In this document: positions 18,799-27,868 of the stretch, piece by piece
How positions within the stretch are numbered: the first letter of the stretch is position 1
How the letters are laid out: the number at the start of each line of letters is the position of its first letter
From: CALWPV01 sp045632125
GTDB lineage: Bacteria; Bacillota; Clostridia; Lachnospirales; Bianqueaceae
Direction of reading: 5' to 3'
Assembly (NCBI GenBank): GCA_045632125.1
Contig: JAZQWC010000083.1
Coordinates: 8,811-72,810 of the forward strand
DNA length: 64,000 bases
Program-made: the position numbers and the translations under genes
The notes under the pieces: generated by a model
What the model was told of the DNA's origin: nothing
What the model saw: only the letters and a program-made list of their open reading frames with translations
Database searches by the model: none

Positions 18799-19536
18799 AT
18801 GTCTGTTAATGAACGTTTTTGCCGCTCCGCCTATGTACTTGGCGAAGACTCTATTGAATTTTTACAAACCCAAACTGTACTCATCTTCGGTTTGGGCGGT
18901 GTTGGCTCCTATGTTGCTGAAGCTTTGGCTCGTACCGGCGTGGGTCGCTTAATTTTAGTAGATCACGATCACGTAGCTCGTTCCAACATCAATCGTCAAA
19001 TCATTGCCCTTGAATCCACTGTAGGAATGCTCAAAACCGATGCCACCAAGGCTCGTTTGCTGGATATCAACCCCGAACTTAAAGTTGAGACCTATCCAAT
19101 TTTCTTCACCGAAGAATCGGCTTCCCAGCTACCGCTTGACGAGTGCGACTATCTTGTGGATTGCATCGATACTGTTTCTGCTAAACTGTTTCTGGCAGAA
19201 TATGCCCACACCCATAATATTCCCCTTCTTTGCGCCATGGGCGCAGGAAACAAGGTAGATCCTACCCGCTTCGAGGTCGCCGATATTTCCAAAACATCGG
19301 TATGCCCGCTGGCTAAGGTGATGCGTACCGAACTTCGCAAACGCGGTATCTACCATTTGAAAGTTGTTTACTCTCAGGAAATTCCAACAAAATCGAAGGC
19401 ACCCGCAGATGGCGAACTGAAAGGAGGCCGTCCTGCTCCGGGCAGTCTGGCCTTTGTCCCCTCTGTCATGGGTCTGATCATGGCCGGTCAAGTAATTGAA
19501 GACCTATGCAAAGGAGGTTCCCATGGGAATTCCTAA
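18799..19536 (+). CDS. tcdA: tRNA threonylcarbamoyladenosine dehydratase (TcdA/CsdL)
   Basis: TcdA is an E1-like enzyme that uses ATP to cyclise the t6A modification at position 37 of ANN-decoding tRNAs into ct6A. The 245-residue protein has the adenylating fold: nucleotide-binding GLGGVGSYVAEALARTGVG (about 32-50), the VDHDHVARSNINRQ segment, the DCIDTVSAK loop and the C-terminal PLAKVMRTELRKRGI...VVYSQE segment typical of TcdA. Its 3' end overlaps the start of the YfhO-like gene by 14 bases, so the two are translationally linked although functionally unrelated. Confidence 0.92.
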   Translation: MSVNERFCRSAYVLGEDSIEFLQTQTVLIFGLGGVGSYVAEALARTGVGRLILVDHDHVARSNINRQIIALESTVGMLKTDATKARLLDINPELKVETYPIFFTEESASQLPLDECDYLVDCIDTVSAKLFLAEYAHTHNIPLLCAMGAGNKVDPTRFEVADISKTSVCPLAKVMRTELRKRGIYHLKVVYSQEIPTKSKAPADGELKGGRPAPGSLAFVPSVMGLIMAGQVIEDLCKGGSHGNS

Positions 19537-22255
19537 GCTAAATTCTACCACGCTCTACCTTACGGCGGCGCCTCTGCTTACCGCCGTTTTTTTGCTATCT
19601 TTTTATGCCCTTGGCGGCTTTTACCCCTTTGGCAGCGGCAGCATTTCCTGGTGCGATATGGATCAGCAGGTGATCCCGCTGCTGCTGAATTTTAAAGATA
19701 TTCTAACCGGCCATGGCAGCGTCTTATACAGCCTGCAAAATGCTGGCGGCATGAACTTTTTAGGCGTTTTCTTCTTTTTCTTAGCTAGCCCCTTTTCGCT
19801 TCTGACACTCTTTGTCGATAAAAGCGACTTACTGCTTTTCATGAATATCTTGGTGCTGCTTAAGCTCTGCACCTGCGCTTTCACAGCCACCCTTTATTTT
19901 ATTCGCACTAAACGAAGCCTCAAGCCTGAACTTGCCGCCTTGTTCGGCCTATTCTATGCCCTGTCCGGTTATGGACTCATGTTCTACCAAAACATCATCT
20001 GGCTGGACATGATGTATCTATTCCCCTTATTACTGCTGGCCTTTGAGCATTTAATCCATCGTAAAAAAGCTACCCCCTATGTAATCGCCCTCAGCGCCAT
20101 GATGGTAGTCAATTATTATATCGGCTACATGGTCGTGCTTTTTACTCTGCTGTATTTTGGTCTTGTTACACTATCCTTATCCGGCCCCAGCCGGAAACAG
20201 GTTGCGATTCGTTTCCTGACCGCATCCTTCATAGCCGCCCTGCTCACTGCGGTGGTATGGCTCCCAAGCTTCCTGCAATATCTGTCGTCGGGGCGTGACA
20301 TCAGCATTTTCGAATCCTTAATGGAATCCAATCTATATACCCATTTTGAAACTACACTGGCGATCCTTTTTCCTTCGATTGGAGTTATCGTCTTTTGCTT
20401 ATATGGTCTGGTTCACCAACCTTTACGCAATGGCCAGTTACGCGATTACGTACTGTTATCTTTGTTATTGCTGATTCCCATTTTCATTGAGCCGATCAAC
20501 AAACTCTGGCACACCGGTAATTATCAGGCCTTTCCTGTACGCTATGGTTTTATGACGATCTTCATGCTGCTTACCGTTGCAGGTCAGTTAACTGATCGCT
20601 CTTTGTGTTGCCCCCTTGCCGATGCTCAACGGCGCCCTGCTTCGACTTTTGGCCGCAAGATACGTGCTGTTTTGATTTTGATCGGTATTGTGGCCTTCGG
20701 TGTGTTTTCTCACTACTACACGACTGCGAATATCGAAACTTTATCCGCCTACTCCCGCAGCCTTTGGGGCAATCTGGATAGCCTTCAGGGTTTATTTCTT
20801 TTGTCTGTTTTAGCAGCAGTACTGTATCTATTTCTTTTCCGCGGCCTTTGCAAACGAATCTATACGACGCGCTTCTTTGTCGCCGCCTGTGCTCTGCTCT
20901 TTTTGTTTGAAAGTTACGCCAATACCCAGGTATATATGTTTTCTGCTGACTACGACTGGCATTTGGAACGATATGAAAACGCTCTGGCACTCAGTGGCTA
21001 TACGCCTCCGGAAGAAGACAACAATGAATTTTATCGTGTCAAACTTCGGGAAAAATATTTTGATGTTAATCTGGTGGGCGGTTTAGGCTATCCTTCTTTG
21101 AGTCACTATACCTCCCTCACTTCTCAGGATTATATGTTCGCTATGAAAAAACTGGGGTATTCCTCCTATTGGATGGAAGTAGGCGGCTACGGCGGTTCTC
21201 TTTTAGCCGATGCAGCCTTATCGGTGGCTTACGATATCCATTGGTTTACCGATGAGCCGGCCGTATATCAAACCCAGCAGTTCAGCATTTCGCAAACGCC
21301 ATTTACCCTGCCTTTAGGAATCGTCACTACCGAGTCCTTAGCTGATACCAATCAATTGGAAGAACTATCTCGGTTAGATGTCCAGAAACTGCTCTATCAA
21401 AAACTTCTACCCAATCTGTCCTCTCCCTTTGTTGAATACAGTCCGACCCATTATCAAAACAGTCGATACTATTTGGATGATTGGAATCAATATCAGATTG
21501 AATTGGAAGACAGTTCTCAAACCGGTCATTTTCGGTATTTGATCGAGATAGACGGTCGTCAAACCCTTTATTTCGACTGTTTTGATCGACTCAGCAACGA
21601 TCTGGCGGAGCATATTAACGGAAGCTTCCAAATTGTGGTCAACGATATCATTCTAGAGGACCAATATCCTTCACAACTGAATAACGGCTTGGTGAATTTA
21701 GGTACTTTCGAAGATCAGATCGTTTTGATCGATATTCAGGTACTTCAGAGCGTAACCTGTGGATCTTTTGGTGTATTTGGTATCGATCACGATCTTTTAG
21801 CAACCGGTTTAACTGAGGCCAACACGCTAAATTTGAAAGCAAAGGATCGCAGCATTTCCGGCACTGTCCATTCTGCAGAAGCTGGCACTGTATTTCTTTC
21901 TATTCCTTACGACGCCGGCTGGCATTTGCAGATCGATGGCGAAACTACTGAACTAACTCAGGCCTTTCTGGGTTTCACCGCTTTCTCCCTTCCTGCCGGA
22001 ACTCACAACATCCAACTCACCTACCTGCCGCCCGGTTTCATTCTGGGTTTATGCCTGACCCTATTCGCACTGGTATTATGTTTGACCGTAAAAATCCTGC
22101 AGAAAAAACGACCCGCTTCCATCGCATCCTTAATGGAACATGCCGGTCTGCAGACCTTCAGCTACATCATGACCTATGTGCTCTTTGCCATCGTGATCGC
22201 TGTGGTCTATATTCTTCCTCTATGTCTGGCTTTATACACCCGTTTATATCTGTAA
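19523..22255 (+). CDS. YfhO-family polytopic membrane protein
   Basis: This 910-residue protein has about a dozen hydrophobic helices in the N-terminal two thirds, with the family start ISWCDMDQQVIPLLLNF and the NIIWLDMMYLFPLLLLAFE segment, then a large extracytoplasmic part (about 480-830) and two C-terminal helices. YfhO proteins are GT-C-like and are linked to sugar decoration of lipoteichoic acid or other envelope glycopolymers; the precise substrate here is unknown. The start at 19523 follows AAAGGAGG by 5 bases and lies inside tcdA. A longer reading from 19496 lacks a ribosome binding site. Confidence 0.88.
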   Translation: MGIPKLNSTTLYLTAAPLLTAVFLLSFYALGGFYPFGSGSISWCDMDQQVIPLLLNFKDILTGHGSVLYSLQNAGGMNFLGVFFFFLASPFSLLTLFVDKSDLLLFMNILVLLKLCTCAFTATLYFIRTKRSLKPELAALFGLFYALSGYGLMFYQNIIWLDMMYLFPLLLLAFEHLIHRKKATPYVIALSAMMVVNYYIGYMVVLFTLLYFGLVTLSLSGPSRKQVAIRFLTASFIAALLTAVVWLPSFLQYLSSGRDISIFESLMESNLYTHFETTLAILFPSIGVIVFCLYGLVHQPLRNGQLRDYVLLSLLLLIPIFIEPINKLWHTGNYQAFPVRYGFMTIFMLLTVAGQLTDRSLCCPLADAQRRPASTFGRKIRAVLILIGIVAFGVFSHYYTTANIETLSAYSRSLWGNLDSLQGLFLLSVLAAVLYLFLFRGLCKRIYTTRFFVAACALLFLFESYANTQVYMFSADYDWHLERYENALALSGYTPPEEDNNEFYRVKLREKYFDVNLVGGLGYPSLSHYTSLTSQDYMFAMKKLGYSSYWMEVGGYGGSLLADAALSVAYDIHWFTDEPAVYQTQQFSISQTPFTLPLGIVTTESLADTNQLEELSRLDVQKLLYQKLLPNLSSPFVEYSPTHYQNSRYYLDDWNQYQIELEDSSQTGHFRYLIEIDGRQTLYFDCFDRLSNDLAEHINGSFQIVVNDIILEDQYPSQLNNGLVNLGTFEDQIVLIDIQVLQSVTCGSFGVFGIDHDLLATGLTEANTLNLKAKDRSISGTVHSAEAGTVFLSIPYDAGWHLQIDGETTELTQAFLGFTAFSLPAGTHNIQLTYLPPGFILGLCLTLFALVLCLTVKILQKKRPASIASLMEHAGLQTFSYIMTYVLFAIVIAVVYILPLCLALYTRLYL

Positions 22256-22268
22256 CCATTCATGTCAT

Positions 22269-22303
22269 GCCCGCATATTCTACACTATGCGGGCGTTATT
22301 TTT
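22269..22303 (+). terminator. Terminator after the YfhO-like gene
   Basis: GCCCGCATA and TATGCGGGC pair over 9 bp around an 8-base loop and are followed by GTTATTTTT. Confidence 0.85.
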
Positions 22304-22335
22304 AAGATTTTACTATAGTCATTTTTCCAATAATA

Positions 22336-22344
22336 TGATATAAT
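22336..22344 (+). promoter_or_regulatory. Extended -10 promoter of the HprK-like gene
   Basis: TGATATAAT (TG at 22336-22337, TATAAT at 22339-22344) lies 28 bases before the start of the HprK-like gene. The -35 region is weak. Confidence 0.5.
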
Positions 22345-22371
22345 TTCGAAAAAACATGTGAGGTTACAGTA

Positions 22372-23163
22372 ATGTTATTCATGTTAAATCGTCCTTTCCA
22401 AGATCATCCTATATACTTCGATATACCTTCGTCATGCTCTGTCATTGACGACCTACCCGGTTGGTTTGGTGATGCCTGGCAGGAAGCACCATCTTCTGTT
22501 TCGCGCGACAGCGCGCAACCACTGCTGGCTATCGACCCTACTCAGGACTATCCACTGGAAGAGATCGTCCATTTTGTGTATGATCACAATAATTGCAAGG
22601 CTGGCTGTTTTGCTTTCCACGGTGGTGCAGTGACCAAGGATGAGGATGCCTATTTATTTTTAGCCTCTACCACTACCGGTAAGACTACTTTGATCACATA
22701 CTTGACTCAGCTGGGCTACACCTATTTGAATGATGATTGTTTTTATTTCAACATGGATACACTGGAAGTTCCCCCCTACACGGCTCCCATCCATGTGCGG
22801 GAAGGCGGCTTTGAGTATTTACAGTCTGCACTGCCCCGTCCGCTAACAGAAAAGGAATATAATCGCATGGCGATCCGTGTGGCTCCCCGCTATGTGATCT
22901 ATCCGGAAAACCGAACTCAGGTGGTAACCAAACCTAAAGCAATTTTCTTCATTGATCGTACAGATGATCCGGCTGTGCCTGACAGCTGCACCAAGATGAA
23001 TGGCTTTGAGGCTATGCGGCATTTGATGATGGGTGCTTTGATTCCCTATCAGGTGAGCAAGGAATATTTGGAATTTTTCCGCCGTTTGGCTCCTTATTGT
23101 TATAAATTAGTGTATCATAATGCCGAGACTGTGGCCCATAATTTGATGGATCTGATCCAATAA
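22372..23163 (+). CDS. HPr kinase-like ATP-binding protein
   Basis: The 263-residue protein resembles the C-terminal kinase domain of HPr kinase/phosphorylase. A P-loop (LASTTTGKTT, residues 97-106) precedes a DD pair (YLNDDCFYF, 121-122) like the HprK Walker B region. It lacks the HPr kinase N-terminal domain and the HprK signature, so it is unlikely to act on HPr. Such short HprK-like proteins are known from peptide-modification and PqqD-associated clusters, where they sit with S24/S26-type peptidases. Exactly such a peptidase gene follows after 18 bases. No precursor peptide, PqqD or nucleotidyltransferase gene is visible nearby, so the substrate is unknown. Confidence 0.75.
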   Translation: MLFMLNRPFQDHPIYFDIPSSCSVIDDLPGWFGDAWQEAPSSVSRDSAQPLLAIDPTQDYPLEEIVHFVYDHNNCKAGCFAFHGGAVTKDEDAYLFLASTTTGKTTLITYLTQLGYTYLNDDCFYFNMDTLEVPPYTAPIHVREGGFEYLQSALPRPLTEKEYNRMAIRVAPRYVIYPENRTQVVTKPKAIFFIDRTDDPAVPDSCTKMNGFEAMRHLMMGALIPYQVSKEYLEFFRRLAPYCYKLVYHNAETVAHNLMDLIQ

Positions 23164-23181
23164 GCGAAACCGGAGGTTTCT

Positions 23182-23562
23182 ATGACCGATATTTCCCCCA
23201 AGACTTTGGCCTTGATCAAAAGCCTGCAGCGCAGGCCTTTTCCTGTGGAAGTTCACGGCATCAGCATGAATCCTACTTTATTTGAAGGCGACCATGTGTT
23301 GGTGCAGCGTATGGATGAATATGAAATTGGCGATATACTGGTGTACGACTATGGCACTGAAGGTTTAATCATCCATCGTTTTATCCACTTAGAGCACGGC
23401 CTGTACCACTGCCGTGGTGATAATACCATCCGTATTGAACGGATCAGTCCCAAACGCATCATGGGGAAAGTGCTTTCTTTTGAAGACGGAAGTCCGGTAC
23501 CCGACTATCCGCCGAATCATTGGAATCCCGGTGAACCTGCCGATGCACACAATCCTAGATAA
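23182..23562 (+). CDS. Soluble S26-type (signal peptidase-like) protein
   Basis: This 126-residue protein carries the signal peptidase I box HGISMNPTLFEGDHVLV with nucleophile Ser 28, the GDILVYDY segment and then IIHRFI with His 65 and CRGDN at 77-81. His in place of the bacterial Lys is the pattern of the archaeal/ER (S26B) type, which uses a Ser-His pair. Unlike true signal peptidases it has no membrane helix, so it probably acts in the cytoplasm. It follows the HprK-like gene with a good GGAGG site and shares its promoter and terminator. Function unproved; a role in processing or regulating a modified peptide is inference. Confidence 0.75.
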   Translation: MTDISPKTLALIKSLQRRPFPVEVHGISMNPTLFEGDHVLVQRMDEYEIGDILVYDYGTEGLIIHRFIHLEHGLYHCRGDNTIRIERISPKRIMGKVLSFEDGSPVPDYPPNHWNPGEPADAHNPR

Positions 23563-23565
23563 TAA

Positions 23566-23612
23566 AAAAACGTCAAATCAACTTTTATACACTCTGTTGA
23601 TTTGACGTTTTT
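23566..23612. terminator. Bidirectional terminator between the S26-like gene and the MATE gene
   Basis: A 17-bp perfect stem (arms at 23566-23582 and 23596-23612, core CGTCAAATCAAC) with A and T runs on its outer ends stops both convergent transcripts. Confidence 0.92.
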
Positions 23613-23635
23613 GATTTACGTTGATTGAAACAATT

Positions 23636-25102
23636 TTATAACTTTTCCTGCATTTGCCGGCGCATTTCCTTTACTACTCCTATACCAATGGGAAGCGCAA
23701 TACCAAAGGAAATAATATCAGCTGCTGCCTGCGCCAGCTCGATTCCCACTAGAGCATCACCACCCAAGACTTGGATCACATAGGGCAGAATAAAGACAAT
23801 GGGAATAAAGGCCAGGCCCTGTCTGGACATGGCAACCACTGTTGCCTTCATGGTCATACCAATGTTTTGCAGCATCATATTGCACATCATGACCCAGGCC
23901 TGCAGCGGGAATACGATGAGCTGCGCACGGAAGGTATAGGCAGCAATTTGAGCTGCTGTTTCTGTGGTGCCGGCTACTGCATCGGTAATGGGACCTGCAA
24001 AAATGAAACCTACTACCGAAAACAAGCAAAGAGCTACTGCCGCTACTTTCACACAGAAGAAGAAGGCCTCCAGAACACGATCGTACTTCTTCGCCCCGTA
24101 GTTAAAGCCGCAAACCGGTTGGAATCCCTGACCGAAACCGATCAGCGCTGAAGACATAAATAAAGTGATTCGAGACACGCCTGTCATGGCCGCCTGAACG
24201 GCATCGATGATAATATCTTCGAAAATGAACAATCCAACGGCATGATTCAAACAGGCTGTAGCAACACTGGCCAGACCCTGTCGCGCTAAAGAGGGCAAGC
24301 CACCTTGCACAATACCACTAAAATACTTCAACTTAATACGATTGAAATGAATTTTAATGGTATCGCTGCGATACATTCCTATTAATAACAATACAAAGGA
24401 AATCACCTGGCTAATACCGGTTGCAAGAGCCGCACCTTCTACTCCTAAACCAGCACCAAAGGGCATGGTGATGGCTCCACCAAAGATCGACTCTCCGGTT
24501 TCATAAATCAGCAAAGGATCCAACACGCAATTAATGATCGAACCAGTAGTCAGACCCACCATGGCAAACATGGCGTTGCCCTGCATACGCAGTTGATTGT
24601 TGATCACGACCGATCCTGTCATAAACGGACAAGCAATCAGGATCCACTTCATATAATCTTTGGTTGCCATCAACGTAGCCTCAGTTTTAGCACCTAAAAG
24701 CAAAGCTAAGGGTTCCAACAGGACTAAACCCAGAACAGAAATGGTCAGACCAACTGCCACCGCATAAAAGAAGCCGGTGGATGCCATAATTTCCGCATCT
24801 TTATAATCCCTTCGGCCAAAGGCACGGGAAATGTAATTTCCGGAACCATGACCACAGAAAAAACCAAAAGCCTGAATAATGGACATCAGAGGCAGGGCTA
24901 CGCCTACAGCTGCCACCATAGAATCGCTGGATAATTGTCTTACAAATAGGGTGTCCACCAAGTTATAAAAGGTAGTAACCAGCATGGAAATAATCGTCGG
25001 TATAGCCAATTTTGCAATCAGCTTCTTGACCGGCTGTGTTGTCATCCTTAAATATTTCTCATCGGCCGCACTGGTTGCGGCATTCTTTATTTCTGCTGCC
25101 AC
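23636..25102 (-). CDS. MATE-family multidrug/toxin exporter
   Basis: The 488-residue protein has twelve hydrophobic segments and two similar halves, as expected for MATE transporters, which export cationic drugs or metabolites with Na+ or H+. PTIISMLVTTFYNLVDTLFV near residues 35-54 is the typical family start. Its start codon lies 16 bases inside the end of the upstream glycosidase gene, so the two are translationally coupled. That pairing could mean it handles a sugar-derived or host compound, but this is inference. A second MATE gene is found at 49745-51082. Confidence 0.92.
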   Translation of the reverse strand: MAAEIKNAATSAADEKYLRMTTQPVKKLIAKLAIPTIISMLVTTFYNLVDTLFVRQLSSDSMVAAVGVALPLMSIIQAFGFFCGHGSGNYISRAFGRRDYKDAEIMASTGFFYAVAVGLTISVLGLVLLEPLALLLGAKTEATLMATKDYMKWILIACPFMTGSVVINNQLRMQGNAMFAMVGLTTGSIINCVLDPLLIYETGESIFGGAITMPFGAGLGVEGAALATGISQVISFVLLLIGMYRSDTIKIHFNRIKLKYFSGIVQGGLPSLARQGLASVATACLNHAVGLFIFEDIIIDAVQAAMTGVSRITLFMSSALIGFGQGFQPVCGFNYGAKKYDRVLEAFFFCVKVAAVALCLFSVVGFIFAGPITDAVAGTTETAAQIAAYTFRAQLIVFPLQAWVMMCNMMLQNIGMTMKATVVAMSRQGLAFIPIVFILPYVIQVLGGDALVGIELAQAAADIISFGIALPIGIGVVKEMRRQMQEKL

Positions 25103-27600
25103 TTTGTATCCTCCAACTGATATATTTCTACAGCCTCATCCACCGGACCGACAAACTGCAGACTCCAAAGCCCTGCTTTCTGCTGCTCGACCTGTGCCGA
25201 CGTGCTGAATTTATATTGCTTTCCTTCTTCCAAACATACCAGCACCGTAGGTCTTTCTCCCTCAGCCCGAATGGTAAATGAAATTTCTCCTTCACCTATT
25301 TTCATTTCCCGAATCAGAGTTTGAAAACCTCCCGTTACTGTATATGGACGGTACATTGCATTATACCACATCAAAACCGGTGTGGAAAGACCCGAAAACT
25401 GATGAAAACCAGCACCCCGCCCGTTAGCTAACATGAAATGCTCGTAGCAGTTATAAGTATGATCCACTTCCTGTTTCCAAACCTTCAGAGCAGTATCTGC
25501 AATCTGCAGCGCCAGTTCTGTTTCGCCATGATCCAAAAAAGCTTTCCACAGGATCCACTGATGAGGCATCCAAACCGAGCCGTTCCAATAGCCATCTTTT
25601 CGAAAATACGGTGCCCGCACATCCACCACGCTCACACCGATAGGCGTCATTAAACCATTTTTAATGTTATCCACAATCCGCTCCGCCCTCTGCGGCGCAC
25701 TGATGCCAGCAATGTACGGATATACACCGTCCATACCCATGTCTGCATTGACTCCATCAATTTTCAGCACTGAATCATATTGTACATAACCATAGTATCC
25801 TGATTCTTCATCCCAGCCATATTTTTCGATTGCTTGAGAATAAAAACTGATATCTTCATCATATTCTGTTGTATCTTCACCCATGACTTCAGCCATCAAT
25901 TTCAGCATTTTTGCACATAACACGGTAACTGAAACATTTACCATGGGACAAACTATATCCTCCAGCTGTTGCTGATGCACATATACCTGCGTCGGATAAT
26001 CATCCCAGCCACCGGAATTGTAAAAGATCGGCCACGTATTGAACAAACCATTCTCTTTTATCCACTTCTCGAACCGCGCATTCGCAAAGAAACGATATTG
26101 CTGACGAATCATCGAATAATATCGTCGAAGCACTGCCTCATCTCCGGTACGATTGAACAATTCATTCCACAGAAAAATTTGAGTCGGCAGAGGTGTTCCA
26201 TGGAAAATATAAGGTGAGTGTACATCTCCCACTGGTGTTAAGTAGGCATTCAAGCACTCCTCTGCTCGCTTACTATCCATTTGAAGCAGACCCATACCGA
26301 TAAAACCCGAATCCCAGGTATAAAGTGAATCCCAATTACGTCCCGGTGTATTATGACGAATATAACCTCGCTTACAGTAGATGGGCCATACTACATTGGT
26401 CAAGGTCACCGCCGACATGATATTTTGTGATAATTCGAAACTGCGTCCCTCCGGATTACCCTGTACTCGGTATAGCGGCTGCACTTCATTCCGTTGCTCT
26501 GCTTCAAAAGCCCCATCTGCTGCTTTGATCCGTATTGTAATCCGGTGACTGCTCTGTGGTTCCACAAATACCGGTCGAATAAACAGATCCACATGGGTAT
26601 GTCCTGCTTTACCGATTTCCACATTCACATGATCGTGAATCTTTTGGCTCAGCAGCACCCCCACATCCTCAGCATGCAACCTGCGCCACACGCACTCCGG
26701 TGCTTCATATTCAATTTGATAGTTCAAATCGCCAAAGGTAAGGATCATACCCTCATCTGACCTTTGGATCTCCGGTTCCAACATAGCCGATCCATCATCA
26801 AAACGAAGCTTCTCTCCCAGCACAAAGCCGTCAAAATCTATCGCATCCCCACAAGTCTGTACCATAAAGCCATCGATCATACCCTTCTCGATTGGTATAT
26901 ACACCAATTCCGGTACATCCGCCTGTTTCAGCTCCAGATCATACACTTCACCTTTCACGCAAAGTAAAAGCCTACCGCTTCCTCTGTATCGCAAACCGAT
27001 CTGCTCAACTTCCCGGGGCTCAAAACGATACTCAGCCCGGTCACCTTCCTTACCAAACCAGCGACCGCCCAAGAAACTTCCGCCCACAAAGCCACTTTCA
27101 CGGCACTCTCCCAACAGCAAGCCATCCCCGGCCACCAACTGATCGTTCACAATGTGCACATAATCCAAGGCATCGATCCACAGCGTATCCTCTTCTGTTT
27201 CAACCTGCAGAGCCACCAGTTCTTCCTTCTCCTTAGAAGGCCGCTGCAAACTCATCACCACATTCAGCGATAAACTCTCCGGCTGATCTGTATGATTCAC
27301 AAAGTCGCAGTCAATCTGCATTTCACTGCCTTTAGATGTAAAATCAGCCTCTACATAGACCCGATCTTTCCATTCCAACTCATACCGATACACAAAATGC
27401 GTTAGATCCACCGAGGCTGCCATCATCTTGGCGCCGCAATCCGAAAGATCACGGGGCGTCATGACACTACGCCGATAATACCCGGGAAATAAATTGACAT
27501 CAAATCGAAATCCCTGCCGCGGTTCGGCAATATGCGCTGCTCCCAAATATTTTTTATTATATGGGCCCCATTTGGGCAAACTTAAATCGTAACTTTTCAT
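25087..27600 (-). CDS. MGH1/GH63-like glycoside hydrolase
   Basis: This 837-residue protein lacks a signal peptide and should be cytoplasmic. The first half looks beta-rich; the second half is an (alpha/alpha)6-barrel with DSLYTWDSGFIGMG, YNSGGWDDYPTQ, MDGVYPYIAG and GYWNGSVWMPHQWI, the pattern of mannosylglycerate hydrolase-like and GH63-type enzymes. The acidic residues in WDS, WDD and the glycine-rich loops are plausible catalytic positions. The sugar substrate cannot be told. I start it at the ATG at 27600, 6 bases after GAGG; four codons upstream only a GTG is found, within the ribosome binding site. It is transcribed with the MATE gene from a promoter at 27631-27659. Confidence 0.82.
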   Translation of the reverse strand: MKSYDLSLPKWGPYNKKYLGAAHIAEPRQGFRFDVNLFPGYYRRSVMTPRDLSDCGAKMMAASVDLTHFVYRYELEWKDRVYVEADFTSKGSEMQIDCDFVNHTDQPESLSLNVVMSLQRPSKEKEELVALQVETEEDTLWIDALDYVHIVNDQLVAGDGLLLGECRESGFVGGSFLGGRWFGKEGDRAEYRFEPREVEQIGLRYRGSGRLLLCVKGEVYDLELKQADVPELVYIPIEKGMIDGFMVQTCGDAIDFDGFVLGEKLRFDDGSAMLEPEIQRSDEGMILTFGDLNYQIEYEAPECVWRRLHAEDVGVLLSQKIHDHVNVEIGKAGHTHVDLFIRPVFVEPQSSHRITIRIKAADGAFEAEQRNEVQPLYRVQGNPEGRSFELSQNIMSAVTLTNVVWPIYCKRGYIRHNTPGRNWDSLYTWDSGFIGMGLLQMDSKRAEECLNAYLTPVGDVHSPYIFHGTPLPTQIFLWNELFNRTGDEAVLRRYYSMIRQQYRFFANARFEKWIKENGLFNTWPIFYNSGGWDDYPTQVYVHQQQLEDIVCPMVNVSVTVLCAKMLKLMAEVMGEDTTEYDEDISFYSQAIEKYGWDEESGYYGYVQYDSVLKIDGVNADMGMDGVYPYIAGISAPQRAERIVDNIKNGLMTPIGVSVVDVRAPYFRKDGYWNGSVWMPHQWILWKAFLDHGETELALQIADTALKVWKQEVDHTYNCYEHFMLANGRGAGFHQFSGLSTPVLMWYNAMYRPYTVTGGFQTLIREMKIGEGEISFTIRAEGERPTVLVCLEEGKQYKFSTSAQVEQQKAGLWSLQFVGPVDEAVEIYQLEDTKWQQK

Positions 27601-27630
27601 TGTTAACCTCACGTAACTTACTGTGCATTA

Positions 27631-27692
27631 AGTATATCAAAAAAAAGACGGTGATGCAATTCGATATCTTGTCGCACTGCGGCAAAAATATC
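27631..27692 (-). promoter_or_regulatory. Promoter of the glycosidase-MATE operon with upstream palindrome
   Basis: On the minus strand TTGCAT (27654-27659), 17 bases and TATACT (27631-27636) form a promoter. Immediately upstream of the -35 lies a near-palindrome reading TTGTCGCACTGCGGCAA on the plus strand (27669-27685), framed by GATATC and ATATC. A closely related palindrome occurs upstream of aroA. Its position just above the -35 suits an activator. Confidence 0.55.
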
Positions 27693-27811
27693 CATACTTT
27701 ACCCTTGTCGAAATTAATTGCAGACGCAAAAATACACCATGGTTTCACACTTTTCTTAAATGTTAATATAAACTTTCTAAGATTTTAGATTCTATTTTTC
27801 TAAAGAGTTTA

Positions 27812-27840
27812 TTGTCAGTGACATAAAATTGTAGTATAAT
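27812..27840 (+). promoter_or_regulatory. Sigma-A promoter of the first ArsR-type regulator gene
   Basis: TTGTCA (27812-27817), a 17-base spacer and a perfect TATAAT (27835-27840) precede the gene at 27869. The leader is short and contains CAGGAGG. Confidence 0.75.
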
Positions 27841-27868
27841 AACCCTACTAAATACAGGAGGTTCATCC

